Notes: a model not told the origin generated them from the letters alone. Shown: positions 27,600-36,913, numbered from the stretch's first letter. The stretch: DNA of 64,000 nucleotides from 3107 sp965216225 (GCA_965216225.1 CBDCFF010000033.1:62001-126000), one strand, 5' to 3'. Made by a program: numbers and translations.

Positions 27600-27785
27600 T
27601 CAGTCCCCGATCCTGCGCGCCTCCTCCGGCAGCATCACCGGAATACCGCCCCGGATCGGAAAGGCCAGCCGCGCCGCATCCGAAATCAGTTCCTGCGCCT
27701 GCGCATCATATCTGAGCGTCGTGCGCGTCTGCGGACAGACCAGCGCCTCAAGCATTCTGGGATCAAAGACATTTTCCCGGCTCAT
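27600..27785 (-). CDS. Trm112 family protein
   Basis: A 61-residue protein (MSRENVFDPRMLEALVCPQTRTTLRYDAQAQELISDAARLAF to GIPVMLPEEARRI). The family activates methyltransferases in eukaryotes and binds zinc in many forms. Here only one clear cysteine (CPQT) remains, which is common in proteobacterial members. The start overlaps the stop of the Lon-domain gene (ATGA, 27782-27785), so the pair is coupled. Confidence 0.85.
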   Translation of the reverse strand: MSRENVFDPRMLEALVCPQTRTTLRYDAQAQELISDAARLAFPIRGGIPVMLPEEARRIGD

Positions 27786-28429
27786 TGCATGACCTCCCCG
27801 TTGCTGCCGTTGCTGCCGCTGTGCAGCGAATATTCCATCAGGGTGACAAGCGTTTCGCGCCGGTCGCCGAGTTTCGGCGCTTCCAGCAGGGCCTGCCTGT
27901 CCTCGGGCCGGAACGGGCACATCATCGACAGCGAATTGATCAGCATCTCATCGCCCGCCGCTTTCAGACTGTCCCAGTCGATTGAAAGTTCATGCGCCCG
28001 CAGGTATCGCTGGAGCAGCTTCAGAAACGCGTCTCGCCGAAAACCGGCATCCGGTTCGGCCCGGCGCAGATCCGCCGAAAAATCATCCCAGCCCACATCG
28101 GCGCGCCGCCACGGGGTGAACCCGCCTTTTTCCCCGGCGATCCGAAAGCGCGAAATTCCGGTCAGCGTGATCATGTAGCGCCCGTTGCCGGCCTCGGAAA
28201 AGGCCGTGACCCGCCCGGCGCAGCCGATCATGTGCAGCCGGGGGGGGTCGCCTTCGCCCGATGGCTGGATCATCCCGATCAGCCGATGGGATGTCTTCAG
28301 CGTATCTTCCAGCATCGCCAGATAACGTGGCTCAAAAATCTGCAAGGGCAGATGACCGTGCGGCAACAGGATCGCCCCCGGCAGCGGGAAGAGCGGCAGC
28401 GTGTCCGGCATATCAGCGACAGAGAACAT
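27782..28429 (-). CDS. Lon N-terminal (substrate-binding) domain protein
   Basis: A 215-residue stand-alone LON domain: LPLFPLPGAILLPHGHLPLQIFEPRYLAMLEDTLK, then GCAGRVTAFSEAGNGRYMITLTGISRFRI. There is no ATPase or protease domain. Function in bacteria is not settled; probably substrate recognition or a small regulator. It lies between a thioredoxin/TPR gene and a Trm112 gene on one strand, a conserved alphaproteobacterial order. Confidence 0.88.
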   Translation of the reverse strand: MFSVADMPDTLPLFPLPGAILLPHGHLPLQIFEPRYLAMLEDTLKTSHRLIGMIQPSGEGDPPRLHMIGCAGRVTAFSEAGNGRYMITLTGISRFRIAGEKGGFTPWRRADVGWDDFSADLRRAEPDAGFRRDAFLKLLQRYLRAHELSIDWDSLKAAGDEMLINSLSMMCPFRPEDRQALLEAPKLGDRRETLVTLMEYSLHSGSNGSNGEVMQ

Positions 28430-28455
28430 TTGCGCACTCCAGAGTGGAACGCCTG

Positions 28456-29364
28456 TCAGGCAAAGATCATCGACGACAGTTTGCGCCGTCCGTTCAGCAC
28501 GATCGGGTCATTCGGCTTCAACGTCTCGAAAATGGTGAAAATCTGCGTTTTGGCGGCCCCGTCATTCCATTCACGGTTGCGTCGGAAGACTTCCAGAAGC
28601 TCGGCCACGCTGCCCTCGACATCGCCATCGGCATGGAGCGCCGTCGCCAGTGCAAACCGCGCCTGATGGTCGTTCGGGTCGGCCTCCACCGCGGCGCGCA
28701 GTTCCGCCACCGGACCCGCATCCGCAGCCTGCCGCGCAAGTTCCAGCCGGGCGCGCGCGGCTTCGATTTCGGGGGCGTCGCAGATCTCCGCCGGTGCGCC
28801 GTTCAGGATCGCCTCGGCCTGTTCCAGGCCGTTCGCCGCCAGATGGGCGCGGACAAGGCCGCCATAGGCTGCGGCATTGTTCGGGTCTTCGCCAAGGATC
28901 GCGGCAAAGGTCCGGGCCGCATCGGCGGCCGCGCCCTGAGCCAGCATTTCCTCGGCGGCTTCAATCGCCTCCGACAGCCCGCCATCCCCGGCAAGCGCGC
29001 CGACGCGCTCGACAAAGGCCCTGATTTCGGATGGCGGCAGTGCGCCCTGGAACCCGTCCACCGGCTGCGCCTGGTAGAAGGCATGAACCGTCGGGATCGA
29101 CTGGATGCGCAACTGCGCGGCAATCGTCCGGTTCTGATCGACATCAATCCTGACCATGCGCACCTTGCCGCCCGCCGCTGCAACAGCCTCTTCCAGCGCC
29201 GGGCCAAGCGTCTTGCACGGCCCGCACCAAGGGGCCCAGAAATCGACGATCACCGGAACCTCGCGGCTCATCTCTATCACGTCGTGCATGAAAGTGGCTT
29301 CCGATCCGTCCCTGATCAGATCGCCGGCGGGCGGGGCCGCCTGTCCGGTGCCAGGCTCAAGCAT
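28456..29364 (-). CDS. Thioredoxin-domain protein with TPR-like C-terminus (CnoX/YbbN type)
   Basis: A 302-residue protein. The thioredoxin fold carries an intact WAPWCGPCK active site, followed by IDVDQNRTIAAQLRIQSIPTVHAF. The C-terminal half is made of TPR-like helices (AARTFAAILGEDPNNAAAYGGLVRAHL, ALATALHADGDVEGSVAELLEVF). Related proteins act as chaperones that hand clients to GroEL or DnaK. ATG 29364 is chosen because similarity begins there; it is 27 bases upstream of the Lon-domain gene. Confidence 0.88.
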   Translation of the reverse strand: MLEPGTGQAAPPAGDLIRDGSEATFMHDVIEMSREVPVIVDFWAPWCGPCKTLGPALEEAVAAAGGKVRMVRIDVDQNRTIAAQLRIQSIPTVHAFYQAQPVDGFQGALPPSEIRAFVERVGALAGDGGLSEAIEAAEEMLAQGAAADAARTFAAILGEDPNNAAAYGGLVRAHLAANGLEQAEAILNGAPAEICDAPEIEAARARLELARQAADAGPVAELRAAVEADPNDHQARFALATALHADGDVEGSVAELLEVFRRNREWNDGAAKTQIFTIFETLKPNDPIVLNGRRKLSSMIFA

Positions 29365-29543
29365 CTTGTCGTTCCTTCGGGTCAATCGGGTCTGCGGCCT
29401 AGATGGCGTATCCACCGGCTGTGCGCAAGGGGGCGATCCGGGGAATGTGACCGGACACCCGGCGGGCGCATGATTAAGGCAGTGTGAAGATTCCCCCCGG
29501 TCTATTGTGCGCAGTCTCAACCTGCAAAACCGGACCTTCGATC

Positions 29544-30402
29544 ATGAGCCAGACCCCGATCCTTTCCCTGCCTTGCATCGCGGCCTCGCAGGCGCAGAAG
29601 CATATGGAAAGACCGCAAGGGAGTGGCCGCCGATCTGATCGCGGCCTCGCAGGCGCAGAAGCATATCACCCATAACGACGCGCTGCGCCTTCTCGACATA
29701 CTCACCCAGCTTGCGGTGATCGGCCACATCGAAACCACCCCGCCGGGAAATCCGGCAGTCGGGGACCGCCATATCGTGGCGGCGGGCGGCGGCGGCGGCT
29801 GGGCCGGGCATGACGGCGAGATTGCGATCCATGAGGCGACCGGCTGGGCCTTCGTGCCGCCGGTCGCCGGTCTGGTCGCCTTTGATCTCGGCAGTGCGGC
29901 GCTGATATATTTCGATGGCGCGGCCTGGGGTGAGGTGCCCGCGAACCTGACGGCGTCGGATATGGAAAACCTGTCCGGCGTCGGCATCAACGCGACGCCG
30001 GATGCGACCAACCGTCTGTCCGTGTCCGCGCCCGCGACGCTTCTCAATCATGAAGGTGCCGGGCATCAGGTGAAGATCAACAAGGCTGCGCCGGGCGATA
30101 CCGGCTCGCTGCTCTATCAGACGAACTGGAGCGGGCGGGCAGAGATGGGGCTGGCGGGCGACGACAACTGGTCGGTCAAGGTCAGCCCGGATGGCAGCAC
30201 CTGGACCACGGCGCCGATCATCGACCGAAGGTCCGGCGACATGACGACCGGCGCCGCCCTGCGCGTGGGTCGATACGCAACCGCGGCGCGCCCCTCTGCC
30301 GGTGCCTCCGGCGCGGGCGCCATGATCTACGACGCCGATCTGTCCAGACCGGTCTGGAGCGACGGGACCGACTGGCGGGACGCCACCGGGGCGCTTGCCT
30401 AG
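29544..30402 (+). pseudogene. DUF2793 protein (phage/GTA tail type), frameshifted by a 61-bp duplication
   Basis: The original start is ATG 29544 (MSQTPILSLPCIAASQAQKH). After 20 codons a 61-bp insertion that repeats a 29-bp stretch (29577-29605 and 29638-29666) shifts the frame. From there the DUF2793 body continues to 30402 (ITHNDALRLLDILTQLAVIGH, FVPPVAGLVAFDLGS). Internal GTG initiation at 29623 is conceivable but its Shine-Dalgarno is too close. The TAG stop sits exactly at the boundary of an IS110 element, so the natural C-terminus may be lost. Such proteins occur in phage and GTA tail-fibre loci. Confidence 0.75.
29577..29666. repeat. 29-bp direct repeats with 61-bp offset
   Basis: Two identical 29-bp copies (29577-29605; 29638-29666) encode IAASQAQKH. 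They are separated by 32 bases and break the DUF2793 frame. Confidence 0.9.
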
Positions 30403-31304
30403 CAACTGTGTTTATTCTGTGAGCTGCTGGCGCCAGGGGATGCCGGTTTTGATGATCGCGTTTGCGATTGTGACCAGCCTGCGTGCGATTGCGATTATGA
30501 CGGGTTTGTGCGGCTTCCCTCGCTCCTTGAGACGTTTTGCGACAGGCTTGAGAACCGGATTGTGACAGCGCAGCCTGGAACAGCACATGCCGCACAGACC
30601 GCCAGCCGCCGGCGATAGCTTTCCTGCCTCGCATCGCCCCGCTGTCATGTGGTGTCAGAGCCAGGCCGGTCATGGCAGCGGCTTCGCCCGATGTCATCCG
30701 GCCGGGTTCCGGCAATCCGGCGATCAACATTGCCGCACAGACCGGGCCAATCCCCGGGATTGATCGTAAAAGCCCCGCCCTCAGGGCAAGAGGTTTCACT
30801 CGCGCGATAACATTTTCGATCCGCCGTTCGATGTCATCGACCCGGGTGTCGAGCAGGTCTTTCAGGTCGTCATCCATGGTCTCGACACCGGCAGGAATGC
30901 CCTGCTTCCTTCGATCTCCGATCTGAGCCTTGAGCCGCTTGCGCATATCGACGAGTTGCCCTCTCCGGGTCGTCAAGGTTCCGGGAATACGCAGATTTTC
31001 GTCTGGCAGTTCCCGCCCGGCTTGCGGTCGGAATGCCATGAACCGGGCGATGAGTTCCGCATCTATCCGATCAGTCTTCGCGCGCGTGCCCCGGCAAAGC
31101 GCAAAGGCCTTGATCTGTGGCCCTGATCTGTGCTGGCAGCAATTGCACGGCCACGATGCCTGCGCCGACAAGTTCTGTCCAGAGCCCCCGTTCCTGACCA
31201 CCCGTGGCCTCAAATCCGACTTTGAGCGAACCGGAGAACCGCCGGATCATCGCGATCAGCGCAATATCGCCGTCCGCCGTGTCTGGATGCCGGAACCGCT
31301 TCTC

Positions 31305-32681
31305 GAGTTATAGCCGAAAGTTGGTGATGGCGCTGATTGGCGGCATATCATGGCGTTGTTCACACGCCGCAATTCTCAGCAGAGAAAAGGATATGCCACA
31401 TGACGAAGTCTACCATCACGCCGTTGCCCGATCCATCGGGATTTTCGTCTGACCCGCTGACCGACATCCTGCAAACCGGCGCGCGCCAACTGCTCAAACA
31501 GGCGGTGGAAGCGGAATTGGCCACGCTCCTCGCCGCCCATGCCCGCGAGGTGACGGACGATGGCCGTGCGCGGCTGGTGCGCCATGGTCATCTGCCCGAG
31601 CGCGAGGTTATGACCGGCATCGGCCCGATAGCAGTGAAGGTGCCGCGGGTGCGGGACCGGGGCAATGTGGACGAAAAGATCCGTTTCGCCTCGTCGATCT
31701 TGCCGCCCTGGCTGCGCAAGACCAGATCGATTGAGGAACTGCTGCCGTGGCTCTACCTCAAGGGCATTTCCACGGGCGACTTTCAGGAGGCTCTTGGGGC
31801 GCTGTTGGGGCCGAACGCGGCAGGGCTTTCATCGAGCACCATCTCGCGATTGAAAGCGGACTGGGGGGCGGAGTATGAACGCTGGCAGCGCCGCGATCTC
31901 AGTGCCCGGCGTTTCGTCTATGTCTGGGCCGATGGTGTCTATTTCCAACCGCGTATGGAAGAGCAGAAACAATGCGTTCTGGTGCTGATCGGCGCGGATG
32001 AGTGGGGCCGCAAGGAGGTTCTGGGGCTCACCGACGGCTACCGTGAAAGCACGCAGAGTTGGCGCGAGTTGCTGCTCGATCTCAAGCGTCGCGGGCTGTC
32101 CCACGCCCCCGATCTGGCCATTGGCGACGGTGCCTTGGGGTTCTGGGCGGCGCTGCGCGAAGTCTTCGGCAGCACCCGGGAACAACGGTGCTGGGTTCAC
32201 AAGACCGGAAACGTTCTCAATGCCATGCCCAAATCGGTGCAGGCCAAAGCCAAGGGCCACCTGCATGATATCTGGCAGGCGGAAACGAAGACCGAAGCCG
32301 GGGCCGCCTTCGATTTCTTCGTGGAAACCTACGGCGCGAAATATGACAAGGCGGTTGGGAAACTGACCAAAGACCGGGCTGTGCTGCTCTCCTTCTACGG
32401 CTTCCCTGCTGAGCACTGGAAGCACATCCGAACCACGAACCCGATCGAGAGCACCTTCGCCACCGTCCGCCACCGCACCGGCAAAACCAAAGGCTGCCTG
32501 AGCCGCAAGACCGGGTTGGCCATGGCATTCAAGCTGATGATGTCAGCGCAAGGAAAATGGCGAAAGCTCGACGGCGCCAACCGCATGCCAGAGATCATTG
32601 AAGGGGTTGAGTTCACAGACGGGATCAAGCAAATTCAAAACGCCGCCTGATCACACCATCACCAACTTTCGGGCATAGCTC
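31305..32681 (+). mobile_element. IS256-family element type A, copy 1 (complete, 1377 bp)
   Basis: Bounded by inverted repeats GAGTTATAGCCGAAAGTTGG and GAGCTATGCCCGAAAGTTGG (reading inward), with 9-bp target duplication CCGCTTCTC at 31296-31304 and 32682-32690. Inserted in the IS110 transposase gene. Confidence 0.95.
31400..32650 (+). CDS. IS256-family transposase type A, copy 1
   Basis: A 416-residue Mutator-type DDE transposase. The start MTKSTITPLPDPSGF at 31400 is chosen over an ATG-less extension upstream. Catalytic regions are YVWADGVYFQPR, DLAIGDGALGFW and TTNPIESTFATVRHRT. It is intact, so with complete ends the element may be active and could mobilise related fragments. Confidence 0.92.
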   Translation: MTKSTITPLPDPSGFSSDPLTDILQTGARQLLKQAVEAELATLLAAHAREVTDDGRARLVRHGHLPEREVMTGIGPIAVKVPRVRDRGNVDEKIRFASSILPPWLRKTRSIEELLPWLYLKGISTGDFQEALGALLGPNAAGLSSSTISRLKADWGAEYERWQRRDLSARRFVYVWADGVYFQPRMEEQKQCVLVLIGADEWGRKEVLGLTDGYRESTQSWRELLLDLKRRGLSHAPDLAIGDGALGFWAALREVFGSTREQRCWVHKTGNVLNAMPKSVQAKAKGHLHDIWQAETKTEAGAAFDFFVETYGAKYDKAVGKLTKDRAVLLSFYGFPAEHWKHIRTTNPIESTFATVRHRTGKTKGCLSRKTGLAMAFKLMMSAQGKWRKLDGANRMPEIIEGVEFTDGIKQIQNAA

Positions 32682-32763
32682 CCGCTTCTCGCCAGGAAGG
32701 CAGAACCCATCCAGCCAGTCGGCGCGATACATCTATCCCGGGAATGGTTATCCCGGCTATCAT

Positions 32764-32935
32764 GTCACTCTCTCTTCCTTATGCTTCGCGGTCCCGCAAA
32801 ACGGGCCGCCGTCAACTGTTCGAGACGGTGAAGAGAGGCAGGATCAACCTGCTGGAGAACGTGGTCATGCCACAAGGTGTTCAGCGCTGTATCCCACCCC
32901 GTCACCGCTCCCGGCCGGGAGCGGTGACGGGGAAC
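32764..32935. other. IS110 5' region / junction sequence
   Basis: No gene is seen. It holds the presumed IS110 upstream end and a 36-bp perfect palindrome (32897-32932) next to the IS481-type copy. Confidence 0.4.
32897..32932. repeat. 36-bp perfect palindrome
   Basis: An 18-bp arm beginning CCCCGTCACCGCTCCCGG is followed directly by its exact reverse complement, with no loop. It lies between IS110 and IS481 sequence. It could act as a bidirectional terminator or as an IS end structure. Confidence 0.8.
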
Positions 32936-33741
32936 CTATAGCAGGGACGAGACACATAAGGTGTTCAGTCCCGGCATCTGGTGGATCGGGTTCAGGATGA
33001 AACGATCCGGCTCTGTTGTCCAGACCTTGCAGATGTATTCACAGGGCGTGAGGCCGCTGAGGGTCTTGAGCCTTCGGGCGAAGTTACAGGCGTTCATGAA
33101 GTCAGCCGGATGCGTTCGAAGTTGATCATGGTTGTCATAATGGAAGCGTTTGACGGTCGCGTCCCTGATGGTGCGGTTCATCCTTTCCACTTGCCCGCCA
33201 CTCGGGAAAACAGTCCCCCGGACTGTTTTCTTGTCCTCGCGGCTCCATGGATGGTTGGGCCTGGTCAGGCGGCGCCTGATCCCGTTGGCCTCGCAAATCA
33301 CGTCGAAGCGCATTGGCCGGGAATGGATCGTGTTGCGGTTCCGGGGCCGCTCGGCGAACCGGATGCCATTGTCAGTGAGAATGGTGTGGACCTGGCAGGG
33401 CACGGCTTCGAGCATGTGCTGCAGGAACTCCCACGCGGTGCGCCTGTCGGCCTTGTCCACGAGTTGGGCGACGGCGAACTTGCTGGTGCGCTCGATGCCG
33501 ACGAAGAGATGGAGCTTGCCCCCGGTGGTCTGAACTTCGGCAATGTCGATGTGGAAGAAGCCGACAGGGTAACATTTGAACCGCCGGCGCTGCGGTTTGT
33601 CGCCCTCGACCTCAGGCAGGCGCGAGATGCCGTGCCGCTGAAGGCAGCGATGCAACGCCGACCGCGTCAGGTGAGGCATGGTCGGCTGCAAGGCGTGGAG
33701 GCAATCGTCCAGCGGCAACAGTGTATGGCGCCGAAATGCGA
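32936..33741 (-). pseudogene. IS481-family transposase (type A), 5'-truncated
   Basis: Integrase-core transposase lacking its N-terminal helix-turn-helix. Visible are HCLQRHGISRLPEV-type linker, GFFHIDIAEVQTTGGK, VHTILTDNGIRFAERP and a late QVERMNRTIRDATVKRFHYDN with the Glu, so the catalytic triad is present. The 5' end is replaced by the end of IS256-B copy 1 at 33742, whose sequence supplies a false N-terminus (MKPPWTGTHTQN). The C-terminus is complete at 32936. Confidence 0.85.
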
Positions 33742-34402
33742 GGGAGTGTCCTGAATTCTGTGTATGTGTCCCGGTCCATGGGGGTTTCAAATACAGTCAC
33801 GCATTGAAGCACTCGTCGAACATAATAGCGAACTGGTTGCGGGCTGCAAACCATTCCCGAACATTCCTGCCGCCTTTCTCGAAGTTGCGGATGGCCAGAT
33901 AGATCAGCTTTGTTGCGGCCTGATCGGTCGGGAACGATCCGCGGGTCTTGATTGATTTGCGGATCACGCGGTTCAGACTTTCGATGGCATTCGTTGTGTA
34001 AATGATCTTTCGGATCGCCGGATCGAAGGCGAAGAACGGGATTACTTCCTGCCATGCCCGTCGCCAGGCCGTGGCGATGGAGGCGTATTTACCGGCCCAT
34101 TTTTTCTCGAACGCGTCCAGTTCATCGGCGGCCTGATCGGCGGTGGCGGCGCTGTAAATCCGGCGCAGGTCAGTGGCCACTCCCTTGCGGTCTTTCCACG
34201 AGCAGAAGTTCAGGGAATTGCTGCGCGACAAACAAGGTGAGAATCCAGCGTCAATCAGGATGAGAACGCGTGTGCGGGGGCTCGCAGGGAGGGCGTAGCC
34301 CGACTGGGGAGGCCCCGCACACGCGTTTTGCCCTTTTGGGGCGGGCCTGACGGTTGTGGCCGGCTCGGATAAGGAATGATTTTCTGTGCAAGGGGATCGT
34401 TC

Positions 34403-35923
34403 ATGCCGGGCTGTCATGTCACTGACCAACAAATGAGGCTCTTCATGACGCTCAGATCGACCCATTCCGTTGCCGTTGCCGCTGCCAAGGCGGGGATCAG
34501 CCAGGCAACGGGCTATCGGCTGCAAGCTGACCCAATTTTACCATCACAGAAGAAGGCCCCTCGCGGCCGGCGGCGTCCGGACCCGCTGGCGGACATTTTT
34601 GATGCGGAGGTCGTGCCGCTTCTGCGGTCCTCACCGGGGATCCGACCTGTGGCGGTTTACGAGGAGCTTCTGCGTCGGCATTCTGATCTGGGTACGGGCA
34701 TCCGACGGACTCTGGAGCGACGGATACGCGCCTGGAATGCGGAACACGGCCCTGAACAGGACGTCATTTTCCGGCAGACCCACACACCGGGCAAAATGGG
34801 CCTGTCGGATTTCACCGCCATGGGCAAGTTGGGTGTGACCATTGCCGGTGAGGCACTGGGCCATCGACTGTATCACTTCCGGCTTGCCTATAGCGGGTTT
34901 CAGCACGCCCACGTCGTGCTGGGCGGCGAAAGCTATGTGGCGCTGGCTGAGGGATTGCAGAACGCCCTCTGGACGCTCGGCGGCGTGCCACACAATCATG
35001 GAACTGACAGCCTGTCGGCGGCCTTCAAGAACCTGGATAAGTCATCCCGGGCCGATCTAACCGACCGCTTCGACGCCCTGTGCAACCATTATGGAATGAC
35101 GCCGACGCGCAACAACAAGGGCGTCGCACACGAGAACGGTTCCATCGAGAGCCCCAATGGGCATCTGAAGCGCACCATTGAGGACGCGCTGGTCATGCGT
35201 GGGTCGCGCGACTTCGAAAGCTTGCAAGATTATCGTCGCTTCATCGACGAGATCGTGGGCCGGATCAACGCCCGCAATGCCAAGCGTATCGATGCGGAAC
35301 GTGCGAGCCTCAGACCTTTGCCGACGCGGCGGACCACGGATTACGAGGAGATCACGTTGCGCGTCACTTCCTCCGGGGGCTTCACCTTGCGCAAGGTGTT
35401 CTACACCGTGCCATCCCGGTTGATCGGGCATCAGCTGCGGGTTCGGCTCTACGATGATCGGTTGGAGCTGTTCCTGGGAAGCTCTGCCCTGCTAACGCTG
35501 ACACGCGGACGAGCCTCGAGCACCGGGAGCCATGGGCACGTGGTCAATTACCACCACGTCATCCACTCCTTGCGCAAAAAGCCCATGGCGCTGATGGGGC
35601 TGGTCTATCGGGATCAGCTATTCCCGCGCCGGGCGTTCCGTAACATGTTCGCATTCCTGCTGGAGCAGACCAGTGAGAAGGCGGCGTGTCGCATGGTTGT
35701 CGATCTTCTGGCGCTGGCACACGAGCGGGGCTGCGAGGCTGAATTGGCAGCGCAGCTTGAGGAGGACCTTCGCCAGAAGCGCCCGCCTGACATGGCGGCC
35801 CTACGCGCAGTGTTTAGCCCATCACAAGACGCACTCCCCCAAGTCGCGGTGCAACTGGCCGACCTGTCATCTTACGACCAGTTGGTCGGCGGTACGCCAT
35901 CCGCTCAGGAGGTGACAGCATGA
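34403..35923 (+). CDS. istA: IS21 transposase IstA, copy 1
   Basis: The 506-residue DDE integrase of IS21. An N-terminal helix-turn-helix (VAVAAAKAGISQATGYRL) is followed by the core GLSDFTAMGKLGVTI, VPHNHGTDSLSAAFKN and KGVAHENGSIESPNGHLKR with D, D and E. ATG 34403 follows AAGGGG at good spacing; an ATG nine codons upstream is less likely. ATGA overlap with istB. Confidence 0.93.
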   Translation: MPGCHVTDQQMRLFMTLRSTHSVAVAAAKAGISQATGYRLQADPILPSQKKAPRGRRRPDPLADIFDAEVVPLLRSSPGIRPVAVYEELLRRHSDLGTGIRRTLERRIRAWNAEHGPEQDVIFRQTHTPGKMGLSDFTAMGKLGVTIAGEALGHRLYHFRLAYSGFQHAHVVLGGESYVALAEGLQNALWTLGGVPHNHGTDSLSAAFKNLDKSSRADLTDRFDALCNHYGMTPTRNNKGVAHENGSIESPNGHLKRTIEDALVMRGSRDFESLQDYRRFIDEIVGRINARNAKRIDAERASLRPLPTRRTTDYEEITLRVTSSGGFTLRKVFYTVPSRLIGHQLRVRLYDDRLELFLGSSALLTLTRGRASSTGSHGHVVNYHHVIHSLRKKPMALMGLVYRDQLFPRRAFRNMFAFLLEQTSEKAACRMVVDLLALAHERGCEAELAAQLEEDLRQKRPPDMAALRAVFSPSQDALPQVAVQLADLSSYDQLVGGTPSAQEVTA

Positions 35924-36729
35924 CATCGCCCCAGACCGATACCGCCCGCCTAACCTTGGCTCTGACCGAATTGCGCTTGCCAGCCATCAAGGCGCTATGG
36001 CCGCGCTTTGCGGAACAAGCCGACAAGGAAGGCTGGCCCGCCGCTCGGATGCTCAGCACCCTGGTGGAGCATGAACTGGCTGAACGAGATCGCCGTCGTA
36101 TCGAGCGACATCTCGCACAGGCACGCCTGTTGCCCGGAAAAACGATCGACACCTTCGACTTCACAGCCGTCCCCATGCTGTCCAAGGCCCATGTCAGTGC
36201 GATCACCGCTGGCGACAGCTGGATCGGAAAGGGCGGCAACATCCTGCTGTTTGGGCCGCCAGGTGTGGGCAAATCACATCTCGGCTCAGCCATCGGGCTC
36301 GCCCTTGTCGAGCAAGGCTACCGCGTCCTATTCAGCCGCACCACCGATCTGGTCCAGAAACTCCAACAGGCCCGCCGCGATCTCGTCCTCGAAAGTGCCA
36401 TTGCAAAGCTCGACAAATTCCATCTGCTGATCCTCGATGACATCACCTACGTCACCAAGGATCAGGCTGAAACCAGTGTGCTCTTCGAACTCATCAGCGC
36501 GAGATATGAACGCCGCTCAATGTTGATCACGGCCAACCAGCCCTTCGGGGAGTGGAATGCGATTTTTCCAGACCCGGCCATGACATTGGCCGCCGTCGAC
36601 AGGCTCGTGCACCACGCAACCATCTTCGAGATGAATGTCGAAAGCTACCGGCGAAGAGCAGCACAAAAGGCAAAGGGGCCGGGAAGGCCTGCACAAAAAG
36701 CCACACCGGAAAACACCAAAGCTGATTGA
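35920..36729 (+). CDS. istB: IS21 helper ATPase IstB, copy 1
   Basis: A 269-residue DnaA/DnaC-like AAA+ ATPase that selects target DNA and stimulates IstA. Walker A LFGPPGVGKSHL and Walker B LLILDDITYV are intact, with sensor ITANQPFGEWN. Coupled to istA by ATGA. Same protein as the copy at 59703-60512. Confidence 0.95.
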   Translation: MTSPQTDTARLTLALTELRLPAIKALWPRFAEQADKEGWPAARMLSTLVEHELAERDRRRIERHLAQARLLPGKTIDTFDFTAVPMLSKAHVSAITAGDSWIGKGGNILLFGPPGVGKSHLGSAIGLALVEQGYRVLFSRTTDLVQKLQQARRDLVLESAIAKLDKFHLLILDDITYVTKDQAETSVLFELISARYERRSMLITANQPFGEWNAIFPDPAMTLAAVDRLVHHATIFEMNVESYRRRAAQKAKGPGRPAQKATPENTKAD

Positions 36730-36913
36730 CGCTCCGCGACAATCAAAAAACAAACCCCTTGATCGCGGCACAAAAGCCCGGCATCGTCCCAAACGTCGCG
36801 ACCAAGGATTCTCATCCTGATTGACGCGCACTTCTCATCTTGATTGTCGCGCTACAGGGAATGGCGCACCAGGTGGATAATGCAGGTTTGCACCGTGGTC
36901 TGCGCAAAGGCGG

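Larger units (their letters stand above)
30403..32763 (-). mobile_element. IS110-family element, copy 1, interrupted by IS256-A
   Basis: The 3' end starts at about 30403 (AGCAACTGTGTTTATTC); the same end occurs in copy 2 at about 62541. The transposase start ATG is at 32763 (MIAGITIPGIDVSRADWLDG), separated from its continuation by the IS256-A copy. The 5' element end lies somewhere in 32764-32935 and could not be fixed, since IS110 elements lack clear inverted repeats. Confidence 0.75.
30412..32763 (-). pseudogene. IS110 transposase, interrupted and frameshifted
   Basis: N-terminal DEDD domain GIDVSRADWLDGF is split after codon ~27 by IS256-A (rejoining at FRHPDTADG). The frame then shifts near 31110, giving TDRIDAELIARFMAFRPQAGRE, the coiled linker, and the transposase_20 domain LLRSIPGIGPVCAAMLIAGLPEPGRMTSGEAAAMTG. 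A second shift near 30575 precedes the C-terminal NPVLKPVAKRLKERGKPHK. It cannot encode an active enzyme. Confidence 0.8.
34219..36856 (+). mobile_element. IS21-family element, copy 1 (complete, 2638 bp)
   Basis: Ends TGCTGCGCGACAAACAAG and TGTAGCGCGACAATCAAG (reading inward) with inner repeats (GCGTCAATCAGGATGAGAA) as multiple binding sites typical of IS21. A 6-bp target duplication GGGAAT is at 34213-34218 and 36857-36862. It sits inside IS256-B copy 1. Confidence 0.93.
33742..36913 (-). mobile_element. IS256-family element type B, copy 1 (truncated, interrupted by IS21)
   Basis: The right end (GGGAGTGTCCTGAATTC) is at 33742. The body runs to 34218, is split by IS21 copy 1, resumes at 36863 and stops at 36913, where a second type B end begins. 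Only the C-terminal part of the transposase remains. Confidence 0.85.
33797..36913 (-). pseudogene. IS256 type B transposase C-terminal fragment split by IS21
   Basis: The 3' piece (34218-33797) encodes LNFCSWKDRKGVATDLRRIY to RNQFAIMFDECFNA, including TTNAIESLNRVIRK with the catalytic Glu. The 5' piece (36913-36857) encodes AFAQTTVQTCIIHLVRHSL. The N-terminal half is absent. Compare the fuller copy at 45454-46675. Confidence 0.85.

Noticed and set aside
27125..28178. C-terminal 351 codons of the IS4 frame as a real fused domain
   Set aside because: They lie outside the IS repeat and are antisense to the endonuclease, Trm112 and Lon-domain genes, so they are run-on sequence.
29623..30402. 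Treating the DUF2793 body as an intact gene from GTG 29623
   Set aside because: The Shine-Dalgarno abuts the GTG and the conserved family N-terminus lies upstream at 29544; the frameshift explanation is simpler.
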